From Rhizobium sp. L43 (GTDB taxonomy: Bacteria > Pseudomonadota > Alphaproteobacteria > Rhizobiales > Rhizobiaceae), in NCBI RefSeq assembly GCF_002531725.1, contig NZ_NWSQ01000007.1, positions 124,001-188,000 on the forward strand: a DNA stretch of 64,000 nucleotides, read 5' to 3'. Position numbers and translations under genes: made by a program. Under the pieces are notes generated by a model. That model ran no database searches. It saw only the letters and a program-made list of their open reading frames with translations, and was not told the DNA's origin. Shown piece by piece: positions 1 through 10,824 of the stretch (its first letter is position 1; each line of letters starts with the position of its first letter).

Positions 1-687
1 TACAATTCCGGCATCGTCATCGACGATCAGGGCGAGTTGAAGCTCTATTACCGCAAGATGCATCCCTGGATCCCCGTCGAGCCCTGGGAGCCCGGCGACC
101 TTGGCATCCCTGTCATCGAGGGCCCGCGGGGCGCCAAGCTCGCGCTGATCATCTGCCATGACGGCATGTTCCCGGAGATGACGCGCGAATGCGCCTACAA
201 GGGCGCCGAAATCATGATCCGCACCGCCGGCTACACGGCGCCGATCCGCGATGCCTGGCGTTTTACCAACCAGGCCAACGCCTTCTGCAACCTGATGGTC
301 ACGGCCAACGTTTGCATGTGCGGCTCGGACGGCACCTTCGATTCCATGGGTGAAGGCATGATCTGCAATTTCGACGGCACGATCATCGCCCACGGCACCT
401 CCGGCCGCGTCAACGAGATCATCACCGCCGCGGTGCGTCCTGATCTCGTGCGCGAGGCCCGGCTCGGCTGGGGTGTAGAGAACAATATCTACCAGTTCGG
501 TCATCGCGGCTATGTCGCCGTTGCCGGCGGCGCCCAGGATGCGCCCTACACCTACATGCACGACCTTGTCGCCGGCAAATACCGCCTGCCGTGGGAAGAC
601 GAGATAAAGGTCAAGGATGGCACGTCCTGCGGATTTGACAAGCCGATGCGCCGTTACGGCGAACCCCTCAAACCTGCCGCGGAATAG
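1..687 (+). CDS. Formamidase / aliphatic amidase, 3' part
   Basis: Nitrilase-superfamily amidase that hydrolyses formamide or another short amide to the acid and ammonia in the cytoplasm. The frame is open from base 1 with no start, so the N-terminal part, including the catalytic Glu, lies outside the window. The catalytic Lys (motif YYRKMHPW) and Cys (motif IICHDG) are present and 33 residues apart, the same spacing as Lys133 and Cys166 of known AmiF formamidases. The stretch [20 protein letters not shown] is typical of the amidase/formamidase branch. It ends 11 bases before biuH on the same strand, which suggests one operon for nitrogen recovery from small amides. Formamidase is preferred over acetamidase, but the specificity is inferred. 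Confidence 0.85.
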   Translation, partial: YNSGIVIDDQGELKLYYRKMHPWIPVEPWEPGDLGIPVIEGPRGAKLALIICHDGMFPEMTRECAYKGAEIMIRTAGYTAPIRDAWRFTNQANAFCNLMVTANVCMCGSDGTFDSMGEGMICNFDGTIIAHGTSGRVNEIITAAVRPDLVREARLGWGVENNIYQFGHRGYVAVAGGAQDAPYTYMHDLVAGKYRLPWEDEIKVKDGTSCGFDKPMRRYGEPLKPAAE

Positions 688-698
688 GAGAGAGAATG

Positions 699-1400
699 AT
701 GGACGCGATGGTCGAAACCAAAGGGCATTTTATCGACGCCGATCCGTATCCGTGGCCCTATAACGGCGCTCTGAGGCCTGATAACACCGCCCTCATCATC
801 ATCGACATGCAGACCGACTTCTGCGGCAAGGGCGGCTATGTCGACCATATGGGCTACGACCTGTCGCTGGTGCAGGCGCCGATCGAGCCCATCAAACGTG
901 TTCTGGCCGCCATGCGGGCCAAGGGTTACCACATCATCCACACCCGCGAGGGCCACCGCCCCGATCTCGCCGATCTGCCGGCCAACAAACGCTGGCGCTC
1001 GCAGCGGATCGGCGCCGGCATCGGCGATGCCGGCCCCTGCGGCCGCATCCTGACGCGTGGCGAAGCCGGCTGGGACATCATCCCCGAACTCTATCCGATC
1101 GAAGGCGAGACGATCATCGACAAGCCCGGCAAGGGTTCGTTCTGCGCCACCGATCTCGAACTCATCCTCAACCAGAAGCGCATCGAAAACATTATCCTCA
1201 CGGGGATCACCACCGATGTCTGCGTCTCGACGACGATGCGCGAGGCGAACGACCGCGGCTACGAATGCCTGCTGCTGGAGGATTGCTGTGGTGCGACCGA
1301 CTACGGAAACCACCTCGCCGCCATCAAGATGGTGAAGATGCAGGGCGGCGTCTTCGGCTCCGTCTCCAATTCCGAAACGTTTGTGAGCCAGCTGCCATGA
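699..1400 (+). CDS. biuH: Biuret hydrolase (isochorismatase-like cysteine hydrolase)
   Basis: Hydrolyses biuret to allophanate and ammonia, a step of cyanuric acid and ureide nitrogen use. Counted from the ATG at 699, the catalytic triad falls at Asp36 (LIIIDMQ), Lys142 (IIDKPGKG) and Cys175 (TTDVC), exactly the positions known for the R. leguminosarum enzyme. The cis-peptide region before the Cys (GITTDVCV) is intact and the length of 233 aa is normal. An ATG at 696 is also possible; the AGGAG at 686-690 is better spaced for 699. The stop overlaps the next start by 4 bases (ATGA), so translation is probably coupled to the ABC ATPase. I am confident of the family and fairly confident of the substrate. 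Confidence 0.88.
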   Translation: MDAMVETKGHFIDADPYPWPYNGALRPDNTALIIIDMQTDFCGKGGYVDHMGYDLSLVQAPIEPIKRVLAAMRAKGYHIIHTREGHRPDLADLPANKRWRSQRIGAGIGDAGPCGRILTRGEAGWDIIPELYPIEGETIIDKPGKGSFCATDLELILNQKRIENIILTGITTDVCVSTTMREANDRGYECLLLEDCCGATDYGNHLAAIKMVKMQGGVFGSVSNSETFVSQLP

Positions 1401-2947
1401 GCACCGTTCGCGACACGCCCCTCCCCCAGGCCGGCAAGGCGGTCGGCATCGATACGCTCGGCATGACCATGCGCTTCGGCTCGTTCACAGCGCTCGACGA
1501 CGTCTCGATCGCCGTTCCGGCCGGCTCTTTTCACGCGCTTCTCGGCGAAAACGGCGCCGGCAAGTCGACACTCGTCAAATGCATCATGGGTTTCTATCAC
1601 GCAACGTCAGGCTCGCTGTCGGTCGACGGCCGCGAGGTGGCGGTCGCCTCGCCCAAGGATGCCGCGGCCTATGGACTCGGCATGGTCTACCAGCATTTCA
1701 CACTGGTTCCCTCGCTCACCGGCGCGGAAAACCTGGTCATCAGCCGTACCGAAGTGCCCGCGGTGATCAACTGGGCCAGGGAACGCAAGGATCTGGCGGG
1801 CTTCATGGAACGCATGCCGTTCAAGATCCCGCTCGACAGGCCGGTGAGCGAGCTTGCGGCCGGCGAAAAACAGAAGCTCGAAATCGTCAAGCAGCTCTAT
1901 CTCGGCCGCTCCTTCCTCGTGCTCGACGAGCCGACCTCCGTGCTGACGCCCGCCGAAGCCGATGAGATGCTCGACATCGTCCGCGGCATGACCGAGCGCG
2001 GCGAACTCACGGTGCTGATGATCTCCCACAAGTTCCACGAGGTGACGAAGTTCGCTGATGCCGTCTCGATCCTGCGGCGCGGCAAGCTGGTCGGCACCGG
2101 CAAGGTCGGCGAGCTCTCCACCACCGAGATGGCGGGGATGATGATTGGCGACGTCAAGCTCGCCGAGCTCGACAGCCGTCTGCCGGTGGCGGAAGCGGCC
2201 AAATCCGTGCTCACTGTAACCCAGGTGAAAGCTCCGGATCGCTCCGGCCTGAAGACGATCGAGATCGACGCGCTGACGGTCCGCTCCGGCGAGATCGTCG
2301 GCATCGCCGGCATATCCGGCAACGGCCAGAAGGAGCTGACGGAAATCCTGGCCGGCCAGCGCCCGACCGATAGCGGCGAGGTCATGGTCAATGGCGAGGC
2401 TTACGGCGCCACTCGTGAAGAGACCCGCAAGAACAGGGTGCGTTTCATCCCCGAAGAACCGTTGCAGAATGCCTGCGCGCCCAAGATGACCGTGAGCGAG
2501 AACCTTGCGTTCCGCACCTTCGACTTGAAGCTGGACGGCAAGGACGCGATCTGGCTGAACAAGGGCAGCATGAAGAAGCGGGCGTCGGCACTGATCTCCG
2601 ACTTCAAGGTCAAGACGGCCTCTTCCGCCTCGCCGATCGCAGCACTTTCGGGCGGCAACGTGCAGCGGGCGGTGCTCGCCCGCGAACTGACGGGCGAGGT
2701 GGATCTGCTGATCGTCTCGAACCCCTGTTTCGGCCTCGATTTCTCGGCCGTTGCCGAAATCCGCGCCCGCATCATGAAGGCACGCAATCTGGGTGCCGCC
2801 GTGCTGCTGCTTTCCGAAGACCTCGATGAACTGCTCGAGATGTCCGACCGCATCATGGTCATTTCGGAAGGCAAGCTGGTTTACGAGACACCGGCGCGCT
2901 CGGCCGATATCGGCGTGATCGGCGCCCACATGGCGGGGCATCATTGA
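1397..2947 (+). CDS. BMP-family ABC transporter, double ATPase subunit
   Basis: 516-aa protein with two fused ABC domains, the arrangement used by nucleoside/BMP-type and sugar (CUT2) importers. Domain 1 has Walker A GENGAGKS, a Q-loop in MVYQHFTLV, an altered signature (ELAAGEKQ) and Walker B LVLDEPTS. Domain 2 has a degenerate Walker A (GISGNGQKE), the signature LSGGNVQRA and a Walker B whose Glu is replaced (VSNPCFGLD); degeneration of the second site is usual in this family. No permease or binding protein follows, so they probably lie upstream of the window. It is translationally coupled to biuH (4-base overlap) and to the next hydrolase (1-base overlap), so I infer that it energises uptake of the amide or ureide degraded by its neighbours. 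Confidence 0.85.
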   Translation: MSTVRDTPLPQAGKAVGIDTLGMTMRFGSFTALDDVSIAVPAGSFHALLGENGAGKSTLVKCIMGFYHATSGSLSVDGREVAVASPKDAAAYGLGMVYQHFTLVPSLTGAENLVISRTEVPAVINWARERKDLAGFMERMPFKIPLDRPVSELAAGEKQKLEIVKQLYLGRSFLVLDEPTSVLTPAEADEMLDIVRGMTERGELTVLMISHKFHEVTKFADAVSILRRGKLVGTGKVGELSTTEMAGMMIGDVKLAELDSRLPVAEAAKSVLTVTQVKAPDRSGLKTIEIDALTVRSGEIVGIAGISGNGQKELTEILAGQRPTDSGEVMVNGEAYGATREETRKNRVRFIPEEPLQNACAPKMTVSENLAFRTFDLKLDGKDAIWLNKGSMKKRASALISDFKVKTASSASPIAALSGGNVQRAVLARELTGEVDLLIVSNPCFGLDFSAVAEIRARIMKARNLGAAVLLLSEDLDELLEMSDRIMVISEGKLVYETPARSADIGVIGAHMAGHH

Positions 2948-3615
2948 TGGCGAAGATCAAGGCCGAACCCTTCGCCTTTCCGGTGAAGCATGATGAACTC
3001 GCCCTCATCGTCATCGACATGCAGCGCGATTTCGCCGAGCCGGGCGGTTTCGGCGCCAGCCTCGGCAACGACGTCAGCCGTATCACCAGGATCGTGCCTG
3101 ACGTCAAACGCCTCATCCAGGGCTTCCGCAATGCCGGCCTGCCTGTGATCCATACGATGGAGTGCCACCGCCCGGATCTCTCCGACCTGCCGCCGGCCAA
3201 ACGCGACCGCGGCAATCCTGCGCTCAGGATCGGCGACCAAGGCCCAATGGGCCGCATCCTGATCTCGGGCGAACCCGGCACGGCAATTCTTCCGGAACTT
3301 GCTCCGGTGAAGGGCGAAGTCGTCATCGAAAAACCTGGCAAGGGCGCCTTCTACGCGACCGACCTCGGCACCGTGTTGCAGCAGAAGGGCATTAAGCAGC
3401 TCGTCTTTGCCGGTGTCACCACCGAAGTCTGCGTACAGACGACGATGCGCGAAGCGAACGACCGCGGCTATGAATGCCTGCTCGCCGAGGAGGCGACGGA
3501 AAGTTATTTCCCCGAATTCAAAGCCGCCGCCATCGCCATGATCCGCGCCCAGGGCGCGATCGTCGGCTGGACCGCCCATGTCGACGACATTCTGGAAAGC
3601 ATCGCTCATGCCTGA
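2947..3615 (+). CDS. Second isochorismatase-family cysteine hydrolase
   Basis: 222-aa cytoplasmic hydrolase related to BiuH. The triad is complete: Asp24 (LIVIDMQRDF), Lys129 (EKPGKGAF) and Cys162 (TTEVC). It also shares CHRPDLSDLPPAKR with the BiuH segment [13 protein letters not shown], so it probably binds a similar linear ureide or carbamoyl compound. The ATG at 2947 overlaps the stop of the ATPase gene (TGATG); a TTG three bases earlier is less likely. The neighbourhood suggests hydrolysis of a compound one step before or after biuret, such as triuret or carboxybiuret, but this is inference. A duplicate biuret hydrolase or another ureidohydrolase is equally possible. Confidence 0.8.
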   Translation: MAKIKAEPFAFPVKHDELALIVIDMQRDFAEPGGFGASLGNDVSRITRIVPDVKRLIQGFRNAGLPVIHTMECHRPDLSDLPPAKRDRGNPALRIGDQGPMGRILISGEPGTAILPELAPVKGEVVIEKPGKGAFYATDLGTVLQQKGIKQLVFAGVTTEVCVQTTMREANDRGYECLLAEEATESYFPEFKAAAIAMIRAQGAIVGWTAHVDDILESIAHA

Positions 3616-3961
3616 AACGACCCGCGAACGCCTGACGTCAGGCGGCTGGAAGGAGCTGGAATTCGGCCCTTTCCGCGATGCTGTCACCATTCACTGGATC
3701 CGCCCTTTCGAGGCCGATCAGCCGGGCGTGGCGCTGTTGAAATATGAGCCCGGCGCCTCTGTTCCCCGCCATCGCCACGAGGGGCTCGAGACCATCCTGG
3801 TGCTCGATGGCGTTCAATCCGACGAGACGGGCGATTACATCAGCGGCAGTTATATCGTCAATGCGCCGGGCAGCGAACACTCGGTCTGGAGCGATACCGG
3901 CTGTATCGTGCTTATCCAGTGGGACCGACCCGTGAAAATGCTCGAAGAGGAAATTGCCTGA
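3608..3961 (+). CDS. Cupin-domain protein (ChrR-like)
   Basis: 117-aa single-domain cupin. The metal-binding motif appears as PRHRHEGLETILVLDG with the conserved Gly-rich turns, and the second cupin motif as NAPGSEHSVW. Such proteins resemble the sensor/cupin half of ChrR anti-sigma factors or small metal-dependent enzymes; no sigma factor lies nearby. The start ATG lies inside the end of the preceding hydrolase gene (8-base overlap), so it belongs to the same operon. The role in ureide metabolism is unknown; metal-dependent catalysis or ligand sensing is possible. Confidence 0.75.
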   Translation: MPETTRERLTSGGWKELEFGPFRDAVTIHWIRPFEADQPGVALLKYEPGASVPRHRHEGLETILVLDGVQSDETGDYISGSYIVNAPGSEHSVWSDTGCIVLIQWDRPVKMLEEEIA

Positions 3962-4343
3962 ACCCGACATCGCGCGTGCGGCGCGGGGATACCTGGGCAA
4001 GAGTGAAGTGTTCGGGCCGGATTCCTTTGCCTTTTCGTGCCAGGAAACGGCAATCCTGGACGAGGAAGGGATTGCCGCGGCAACCGTCGACACCACCAAT
4101 CTCGATACGCCGTATCGACGAACATTGTCCGGCGAAAGGATCCTGTTGTCATGCGGCAGCCGCATTACTATCAGCCGCTCGTCCAATGGCATCAGTGAGA
4201 GGCCGGGGTATGAAGGCTACATTCTCCCGCAGATCATCGCGGGGCTGGGCTGCATCGCCGACGCCCATGGGATGAAGGGTGCCGAGGAAATTACCGCGCT
4301 TGGCGGCTGGCGCAACTATATCAGCGCCAAGTTGGCGAGCTGA
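3954..4343 (+). CDS. Hypothetical protein, last gene of the biuret operon
   Basis: 129-aa frame beginning with TTG at 3954, overlapping the stop of the cupin gene by 8 bases and preceded by a GAAGAGG ribosome-binding sequence. I do not recognise a family. The sequence is soluble with no membrane segment; the C-terminal half (GYILPQIIAGLGCIADAHGM) looks like a genuine folded segment. Since all upstream genes overlap in the same way, a sixth coupled gene is plausible, but the uncommon start and lack of a known domain leave real doubt. It could also be a remnant of a longer gene. Confidence 0.45.
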   Translation: MPEPDIARAARGYLGKSEVFGPDSFAFSCQETAILDEEGIAAATVDTTNLDTPYRRTLSGERILLSCGSRITISRSSNGISERPGYEGYILPQIIAGLGCIADAHGMKGAEEITALGGWRNYISAKLAS

Positions 4344-4440
4344 GAAGAGCCTTCGATGGCGGCAAAGCTCATCCGGCGCCTGATCGATCTGCTGCGGGAC
4401 GGTCTGACCGCCCGCAGCGAAGCGATCGGCAGCACCTGTG

Positions 4441-4851
4441 TCAGCCCTGGCGGCTCTGAGAGCGTTCGGCAAGCTCGACGATGATGCCGTCGGGATCGCG
4501 AACGAAGGCGATCTTGTTCAGCATCTCGGAGTGAACGGCGAAGCGCGGCCGCTCCTTGATCTCGACGCCTGCCTGTTCGAAGCGGGCGAAGGCCTCGTCG
4601 ACATTGTCGAAATGGAAGGTGAGGTGCCGGACGCCGGCTGTATCTTCAGGCACGTCGACCGCCCTCGATACGCCGCCGGGCGGGGCAAACACCTCCAGCA
4701 TGCCGCCGCCTGCGTCGAGGAACGCCACCTGCATGCCATTCGCCATCGTCTTGCGCAGCACGAGGCTGAGGCCAAGCAGGCCGCAGTAGAAATCGATGGC
4801 ACGGTCCATGTCGCCGACCGTCATGCCGACATGCTCGAAGGATTTCAGCAT
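4441..4851 (-). CDS. VOC-family (glyoxalase/bleomycin-resistance fold) protein
   Basis: 136-aa protein of the vicinal oxygen chelate superfamily, one metal-binding beta-alpha-beta-beta-beta repeat pair. It starts with FEHVGMTVGDMDRAIDFYCG, which carries the first metal-ligand His, and has the typical end FVRDPDGIIVEL with the final acidic ligand. Substrate cannot be read from sequence; lactoylglutathione lyase, an epimerase or a dioxygenase-like role are all possible. It is the last gene of a minus-strand set after two Gfo/Idh/MocA oxidoreductases (19-base gap), suggesting a role in the same sugar or sugar-acid pathway. Confidence 0.8.
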   Translation of the reverse strand: MLKSFEHVGMTVGDMDRAIDFYCGLLGLSLVLRKTMANGMQVAFLDAGGGMLEVFAPPGGVSRAVDVPEDTAGVRHLTFHFDNVDEAFARFEQAGVEIKERPRFAVHSEMLNKIAFVRDPDGIIVELAERSQSRQG

Positions 4852-4870
4852 GGGAGAGCCCTTCCGCTGC

Positions 4871-5956
4871 TCAGACGCCGCGTTCTTCTTCGGGAAGCCA
4901 GGAGCGATAGAGCGGATGATCGGCGGCGATCGGCATCGGCGTCGGCCGGCCGGTGCGCTGCGAGAAATAGGCCGCTGTCACCAGCTCCAGCGAGTTGCGG
5001 GCATCTTGCAGCGTCACCGGTGGGTCGGTGTCCTCGACGATCGCCTTGTGGAAGAGCTCGAACTGACGGGTGTAGCCATCCTCGCCGGGCACATAGGCGG
5101 CGAGTGCTGCGTCGATCCGCGCCTGATGCTCCTCTGTCCCGGCGACGAACGTCCACGGATCACGGCCCATCGTATAGGGTTCGATGATGCTTTCGGCGAC
5201 AAGGTCGTTGAAGCAGAAGCGCAGCCGCGAGATTTCCTTGCGCGAACCGAGCGTCATCGACAGCGTCGCCAGCGAGCCGTTCTGCATCTTCACCGAAAGG
5301 GCTGCCGTATCCTCGACCTCAATCGGATTGACCAGCGTCGCGCCGTAGGAAAACACCTCGGCGCAGGGGCCGTGCACATAATTCAGCATGTCATGGGCGT
5401 GGATGGCGTGGCCGAGAAGGCCGCCGCCCAGTTCGGTTGCCCATTTGCCGCGCCACGGCACGGCATAATAGTCCGGGCCGCGCCACCAATGGGTTTCGAT
5501 CGTCGTCAGGAACGGCTTGCCGGCGAGGCCGCTTTCGATCAGCAGCTTCAGCTTCTGCAGGCCGGAGCCGTAGCGGTACTGGAAGATCGGCATCAGCTTC
5601 CTGCCGGGGAAACGGGCAAGAATGCTTTCCATCTCGTCGACCTCGGCGATCGAGCCGAAAAGCGGCTTTTCGCAGATCACATGTTTGCCTGACACAATGC
5701 CCTTGCGGCAGAGCTCGAAATGCGAACTCGGCGGCGTCGAAATGTCGATGATATCGAGATCGTCGCGGGCAAACAGCGAATCCGCATCCTGCGTGTATTC
5801 GGCAATGCCGTATTCCTCGCACAGCGCCCTGCCGCGCTCCTCATCGAGCGAGCAGAGCACGGGAACTTCGAAGAGATCCTTGTTCCAGCCGAAGCCGGCC
5901 AGATGCCGCGCGGCAATGCCTGCGCCGATGACGCCGACGCGCAATTTCCTGGTCAT
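4871..5956 (-). CDS. Gfo/Idh/MocA family oxidoreductase
   Basis: 361-aa NAD(P)-dependent oxidoreductase for a sugar, inositol or sugar-acid. The N-terminal Rossmann fold has VGVIGAGIAARHL, and the family motif CEKP appears in HVICEKPLFGS near residue 95, with the Lys that takes part in catalysis. The C-terminal alpha/beta domain is complete, including HAIHAHDML, which supplies the conserved His. It lies 10 bases downstream of a second family member and is likely cotranscribed. The exact substrate is unknown. Confidence 0.85.
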   Translation of the reverse strand: MTRKLRVGVIGAGIAARHLAGFGWNKDLFEVPVLCSLDEERGRALCEEYGIAEYTQDADSLFARDDLDIIDISTPPSSHFELCRKGIVSGKHVICEKPLFGSIAEVDEMESILARFPGRKLMPIFQYRYGSGLQKLKLLIESGLAGKPFLTTIETHWWRGPDYYAVPWRGKWATELGGGLLGHAIHAHDMLNYVHGPCAEVFSYGATLVNPIEVEDTAALSVKMQNGSLATLSMTLGSRKEISRLRFCFNDLVAESIIEPYTMGRDPWTFVAGTEEHQARIDAALAAYVPGEDGYTRQFELFHKAIVEDTDPPVTLQDARNSLELVTAAYFSQRTGRPTPMPIAADHPLYRSWLPEEERGV

Positions 5957-5966
5957 GATATCCTCC

Positions 5967-6977
5967 TCAGCGAGCGCCGATGCGCGCGGCTTTCGTCTGG
6001 GCTTCGAGCGAAAGGCGGCAGACTTCGAAAACGTGATCCTGCGTCATCGCCGTCTGTGTGCGGTTGCCGACATCGGCGGTGAAAGCGTCGAAATAATCGA
6101 GCTTTTCGCCGCTGCAATCGATGTGGGTCATTTCCTTGCCGTTGACCAGGAAAAGGTGATCCTTGCCCGGGCGGCCGGCGATGTCGATATATTTGCGCAG
6201 CTCGATATAGCCTTCGGTGCCGAGGATGGTCAGGCGTCCGTCACCCCAGGTCGGCAACGCCTCCGGCGTGAACCAGTCGACGCGGACATAGCCAGCCGCC
6301 TTGTCCGAGCGCAGAAGCACCTCGCCGAAATCCTCGAAGGCGGGCTTGTCGGGCATACCGAAATTGCCGATCGAGCTGGCGACGACCTCGCCTGTGGTCG
6401 AGCCGGTATAGAACAGAAACTGGTCGACCTGATGCGAGGCGATATCGACGATGATGCCACCGAAGGCTTCGGGATCGAAAAACCAGTCGGGCCGCGTCGG
6501 CAGTTGCAGCCGGTGGGGGCCGACACCAACCGTCTGGATGACCTTGCCGATCGCGCCGTCGGCGACGAGCTTGCCGGCCTTGACGGCGGAGCGCACGCAG
6601 TGGCGTTCGGAAAAGCAGATCGAGAAGATCTTGCCGGTCTCGGCGACGGTGCGCTTGACGTCCTCGAGCTGGGCGAAGGTCGTCACACCGGGCTTGTCGG
6701 TCATCACGTCCTTGCCCGCCTTCATCGCGCGGATGGCAAGGCCGGCGCGGTCGCGCGGGATCGCCGCAATGCAGATGACGTCGATCGACGGATCATCGAA
6801 CAGCTTCTCCCGGTCGATCTGCGGTGCATTGGGATAGGTCTTCTCGAAGGCCTCGCGCAATGCCGGCACCGAGGTCTGAGGGCAATAGCCGACGAACTCG
6901 CCGCCCGAGGCGAGCAAGCCCTTCACGTGATCGAACGTATGCCCATGGTCGATTCCGACGACGGCAAATCTCAACAT
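5967..6977 (-). CDS. Gfo/Idh/MocA family oxidoreductase
   Basis: 336-aa oxidoreductase, first gene of the minus-strand set. It has an unusual nucleotide-binding start (FAVVGIDHGHTFDHVKG) and the motif TDKPGVTTF in place of the usual EKP, with the catalytic Lys kept. SHQVDQFLFYTG gives the conserved C-terminal His region. The ATG at 6977 was chosen because a GGGAGGA ribosome-binding site precedes it; the frame runs upstream to 7124 but that extension is Cys/Arg-rich and lies over the regulatory palindromes. It probably works on the same compound as its downstream paralogue and the divergent FAH-family gene. Confidence 0.82.
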   Translation of the reverse strand: MLRFAVVGIDHGHTFDHVKGLLASGGEFVGYCPQTSVPALREAFEKTYPNAPQIDREKLFDDPSIDVICIAAIPRDRAGLAIRAMKAGKDVMTDKPGVTTFAQLEDVKRTVAETGKIFSICFSERHCVRSAVKAGKLVADGAIGKVIQTVGVGPHRLQLPTRPDWFFDPEAFGGIIVDIASHQVDQFLFYTGSTTGEVVASSIGNFGMPDKPAFEDFGEVLLRSDKAAGYVRVDWFTPEALPTWGDGRLTILGTEGYIELRKYIDIAGRPGKDHLFLVNGKEMTHIDCSGEKLDYFDAFTADVGNRTQTAMTQDHVFEVCRLSLEAQTKAARIGAR

Positions 6978-7345
6978 CGCTGCAACATCCTCCCGGGATT
7001 TTCTTAAGCCCGGCTGACGCCGGCATCTCCATGTCGGGCAAAACAGATAACGAAAGCTGGCGCCTGTCAAGGTAAGATCAGGGGTGAAATTGCCCGTGTT
7101 GCAAATTAAATGTATGAAATACAACGATTATTTTGTATCTAAATAGTTATTTTGCAGGCTTTTCGGCGATTGGAATTTCCCCGATGGCGGCGGCTCGATC
7201 CGATCGGGCGAAAGTCTTTTTCCCCAACGCGTCTTGCCCCATCTCGATGAATGTGATCGATTTCGGCGGCCGCCGGGCTGGAGGGCGGCAACACCCCGCA
7301 ATTTTCAAAAGAGCGCTCCCCGCTCGCCTGTGACGGAAGATCACC
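6978..7345. promoter_or_regulatory. Divergent promoter region with nested palindromes
   Basis: A 368-base intergenic region between the oxidoreductase operon and the FAH-family gene, with no convincing gene. The centre is strikingly AT-rich compared with its surroundings. TGTATgaaATACA at 7111-7123 is a perfect 5-bp inverted repeat, and its right arm is reused in ATACAA-N8-TTGTAT at 7119-7138. This is a typical layout for a dimeric regulator, for example of the GntR or LacI type, controlling both directions. No regulator gene is adjacent. Confidence 0.55.
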
Positions 7346-8506
7346 ATGTCTCATCCCCTTCTCGATGCCGCCGCTTCGGGTGGTCTTTTTGTCGGCCGCG
7401 TCTGGAATCCCGAGGTTGCCGGGCCGAGTGTCGTAACGCTTCGGGAGGGAGTGCTGATCGACATTACCTCGCGCGAGGCCCCGACGCTGAGCGCCCTGCT
7501 CGAGAGACAGGATGCCGCCGGCTTCGTCCGTGCTGCAAGCGGCAAGGTCATCGGCTCACTGGAAGAGATCGCCGCCAACAGCACCGGAGCGCCGGAAGAG
7601 GCACATCCCTTTCTGCTTGCGCCCGCCGATCTGCAGGCGGTCAAGGCCTGCGGTGTCACCTTCGCCCAGTCGATGATCGAGCGCGTCATCGAGGAGAAAG
7701 CCGCCGGCAATCCGGAGCGTGCCGCCTCGATCCGCGAGCGCGTCAGCACGCTGATCGGCGGCAGCCTCACCAATCTCAAGGCCGGTTCGCCCGAGGCCGC
7801 CAAGGTCAAGCAGGCGCTGATCGACGAGGGCATGTGGTCGCAATATCTCGAGGTCGGCATCGGCCCCGATGCCGAAGTCTTTACCAAGGCGCCGGTGCTC
7901 TCCTCGGTCGGCTGGGGTGCGGATGTCGGCCTGCATCCGATCTCGACCTGGAACAATCCCGAGCCCGAAATCGTGCTCGCGGTCAACAGCCGCGGCGAGA
8001 TCAAGGGAGCGACGCTCGGCAACGACGTCAATCTGCGCGACGTCGAGGGCCGCTCGGCGCTGCTGCTCGGCAAGGCCAAGGACAACAACGCCTCCTGCGC
8101 GATCGGCCCCTTCATCCGCCTGTTCGATGCCGGTTACGGTCTGGATGATGTGCGCAGGGCCGAACTCGACCTGAAGGTGTCAGGGCAGGATGGATTCGTG
8201 CTGCACGGCAAGAGTTCGATGGCGCAGATCAGCCGCGACCCGACCGATCTCGTCAAACAGACGGTCGGCGCCCATCATCAGTATCCCGATGGTTTCATGC
8301 TCTTTCTCGGCACGCTGTTTGCGCCGACTAAGGATCGAGACGCCCCAAAACAGGGTTTCACCCACAAGATCGGCGATGTCGTCGAGATCTCCTCGGCGGG
8401 GCTCGGCGCGCTCGTCAACACCGTGCGGCTCTCCACCGAATGCCTGCCCTGGACCTTCGGCATTTCGGCGCTGATGCGCAGCCTCGCGAAGCGCGGGCTG
8501 CTCTAA
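7346..8506 (+). CDS. Fumarylacetoacetate hydrolase (FAH) family protein
   Basis: 386-aa member of the FAH fold, whose enzymes cleave or dehydrate 2-keto acids using a divalent metal. The acidic ligand segment PEPEIVLAVNSRGEI and the following GNDVNLRD are clear, and the C-terminal part GDVVEISSAGLGALVNTV is the usual end of the fold. The long N-terminal region resembles the subset that acts as 2-keto-3-deoxy sugar-acid dehydratases rather than true fumarylacetoacetase. The divergent sugar-type dehydrogenases fit such a role. It is followed directly by an intergenic palindrome. The family is certain, the reaction is inferred. Confidence 0.8.
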   Translation: MSHPLLDAAASGGLFVGRVWNPEVAGPSVVTLREGVLIDITSREAPTLSALLERQDAAGFVRAASGKVIGSLEEIAANSTGAPEEAHPFLLAPADLQAVKACGVTFAQSMIERVIEEKAAGNPERAASIRERVSTLIGGSLTNLKAGSPEAAKVKQALIDEGMWSQYLEVGIGPDAEVFTKAPVLSSVGWGADVGLHPISTWNNPEPEIVLAVNSRGEIKGATLGNDVNLRDVEGRSALLLGKAKDNNASCAIGPFIRLFDAGYGLDDVRRAELDLKVSGQDGFVLHGKSSMAQISRDPTDLVKQTVGAHHQYPDGFMLFLGTLFAPTKDRDAPKQGFTHKIGDVVEISSAGLGALVNTVRLSTECLPWTFGISALMRSLAKRGLL

Positions 8507-8573
8507 GCAATTCCAGCAAAAGTGCGCGGCGGTTTTGCCAGGCAAAGCGTGAAACGCTTTTGCCGGGAATTGC
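8507..8573 (+). repeat. Dispersed intergenic palindromic repeat, copy 1
   Basis: 67-base element running from GCAATTCC to GGGAATTGC, so its ends are inverted repeats, with an inner pair of GGCAAAGCG / CGCTTTTGCC. Its sequence is nearly identical to the reverse complement of the part of the 15.9-kb element that lies between 15915 and 15980. It starts immediately after the FAH gene stop codon. This is the behaviour of RIME/REP-like elements of rhizobia; the precise family name was not checked. Confidence 0.75.
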
Positions 8574-8587
8574 GCAGATGTTATGAG

Positions 8588-10726
<2,139 letters not shown>

Positions 10727-10824
10727 GCCTTTCCTCCGGCTTATTTCGTCCGCACCCTACCATTTCACAGGATCGCCGTGCGATACAAATCCTTGATTTT
10801 TATTCCCAGCTCTGGACCCGTCCG

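Noticed and set aside
1397..2947. Degenerate second ATPase site as a sign of a pseudogene
   Set aside because: Loss of the second Walker A is normal for double-ATPase BMP and CUT2 proteins, and the frame is intact and coupled to neighbours.
4356..4484. Small plus-strand frame beginning MAAKLIRRLIDLLRDGL
   Set aside because: It runs into the convergent VOC gene and has no clear family or ribosome-binding site, so it is likely chance.
7133..7333. 66-codon frame between the divergent genes
   Set aside because: It overlaps the palindromes and has Arg-rich shadow-type composition without a ribosome-binding site.
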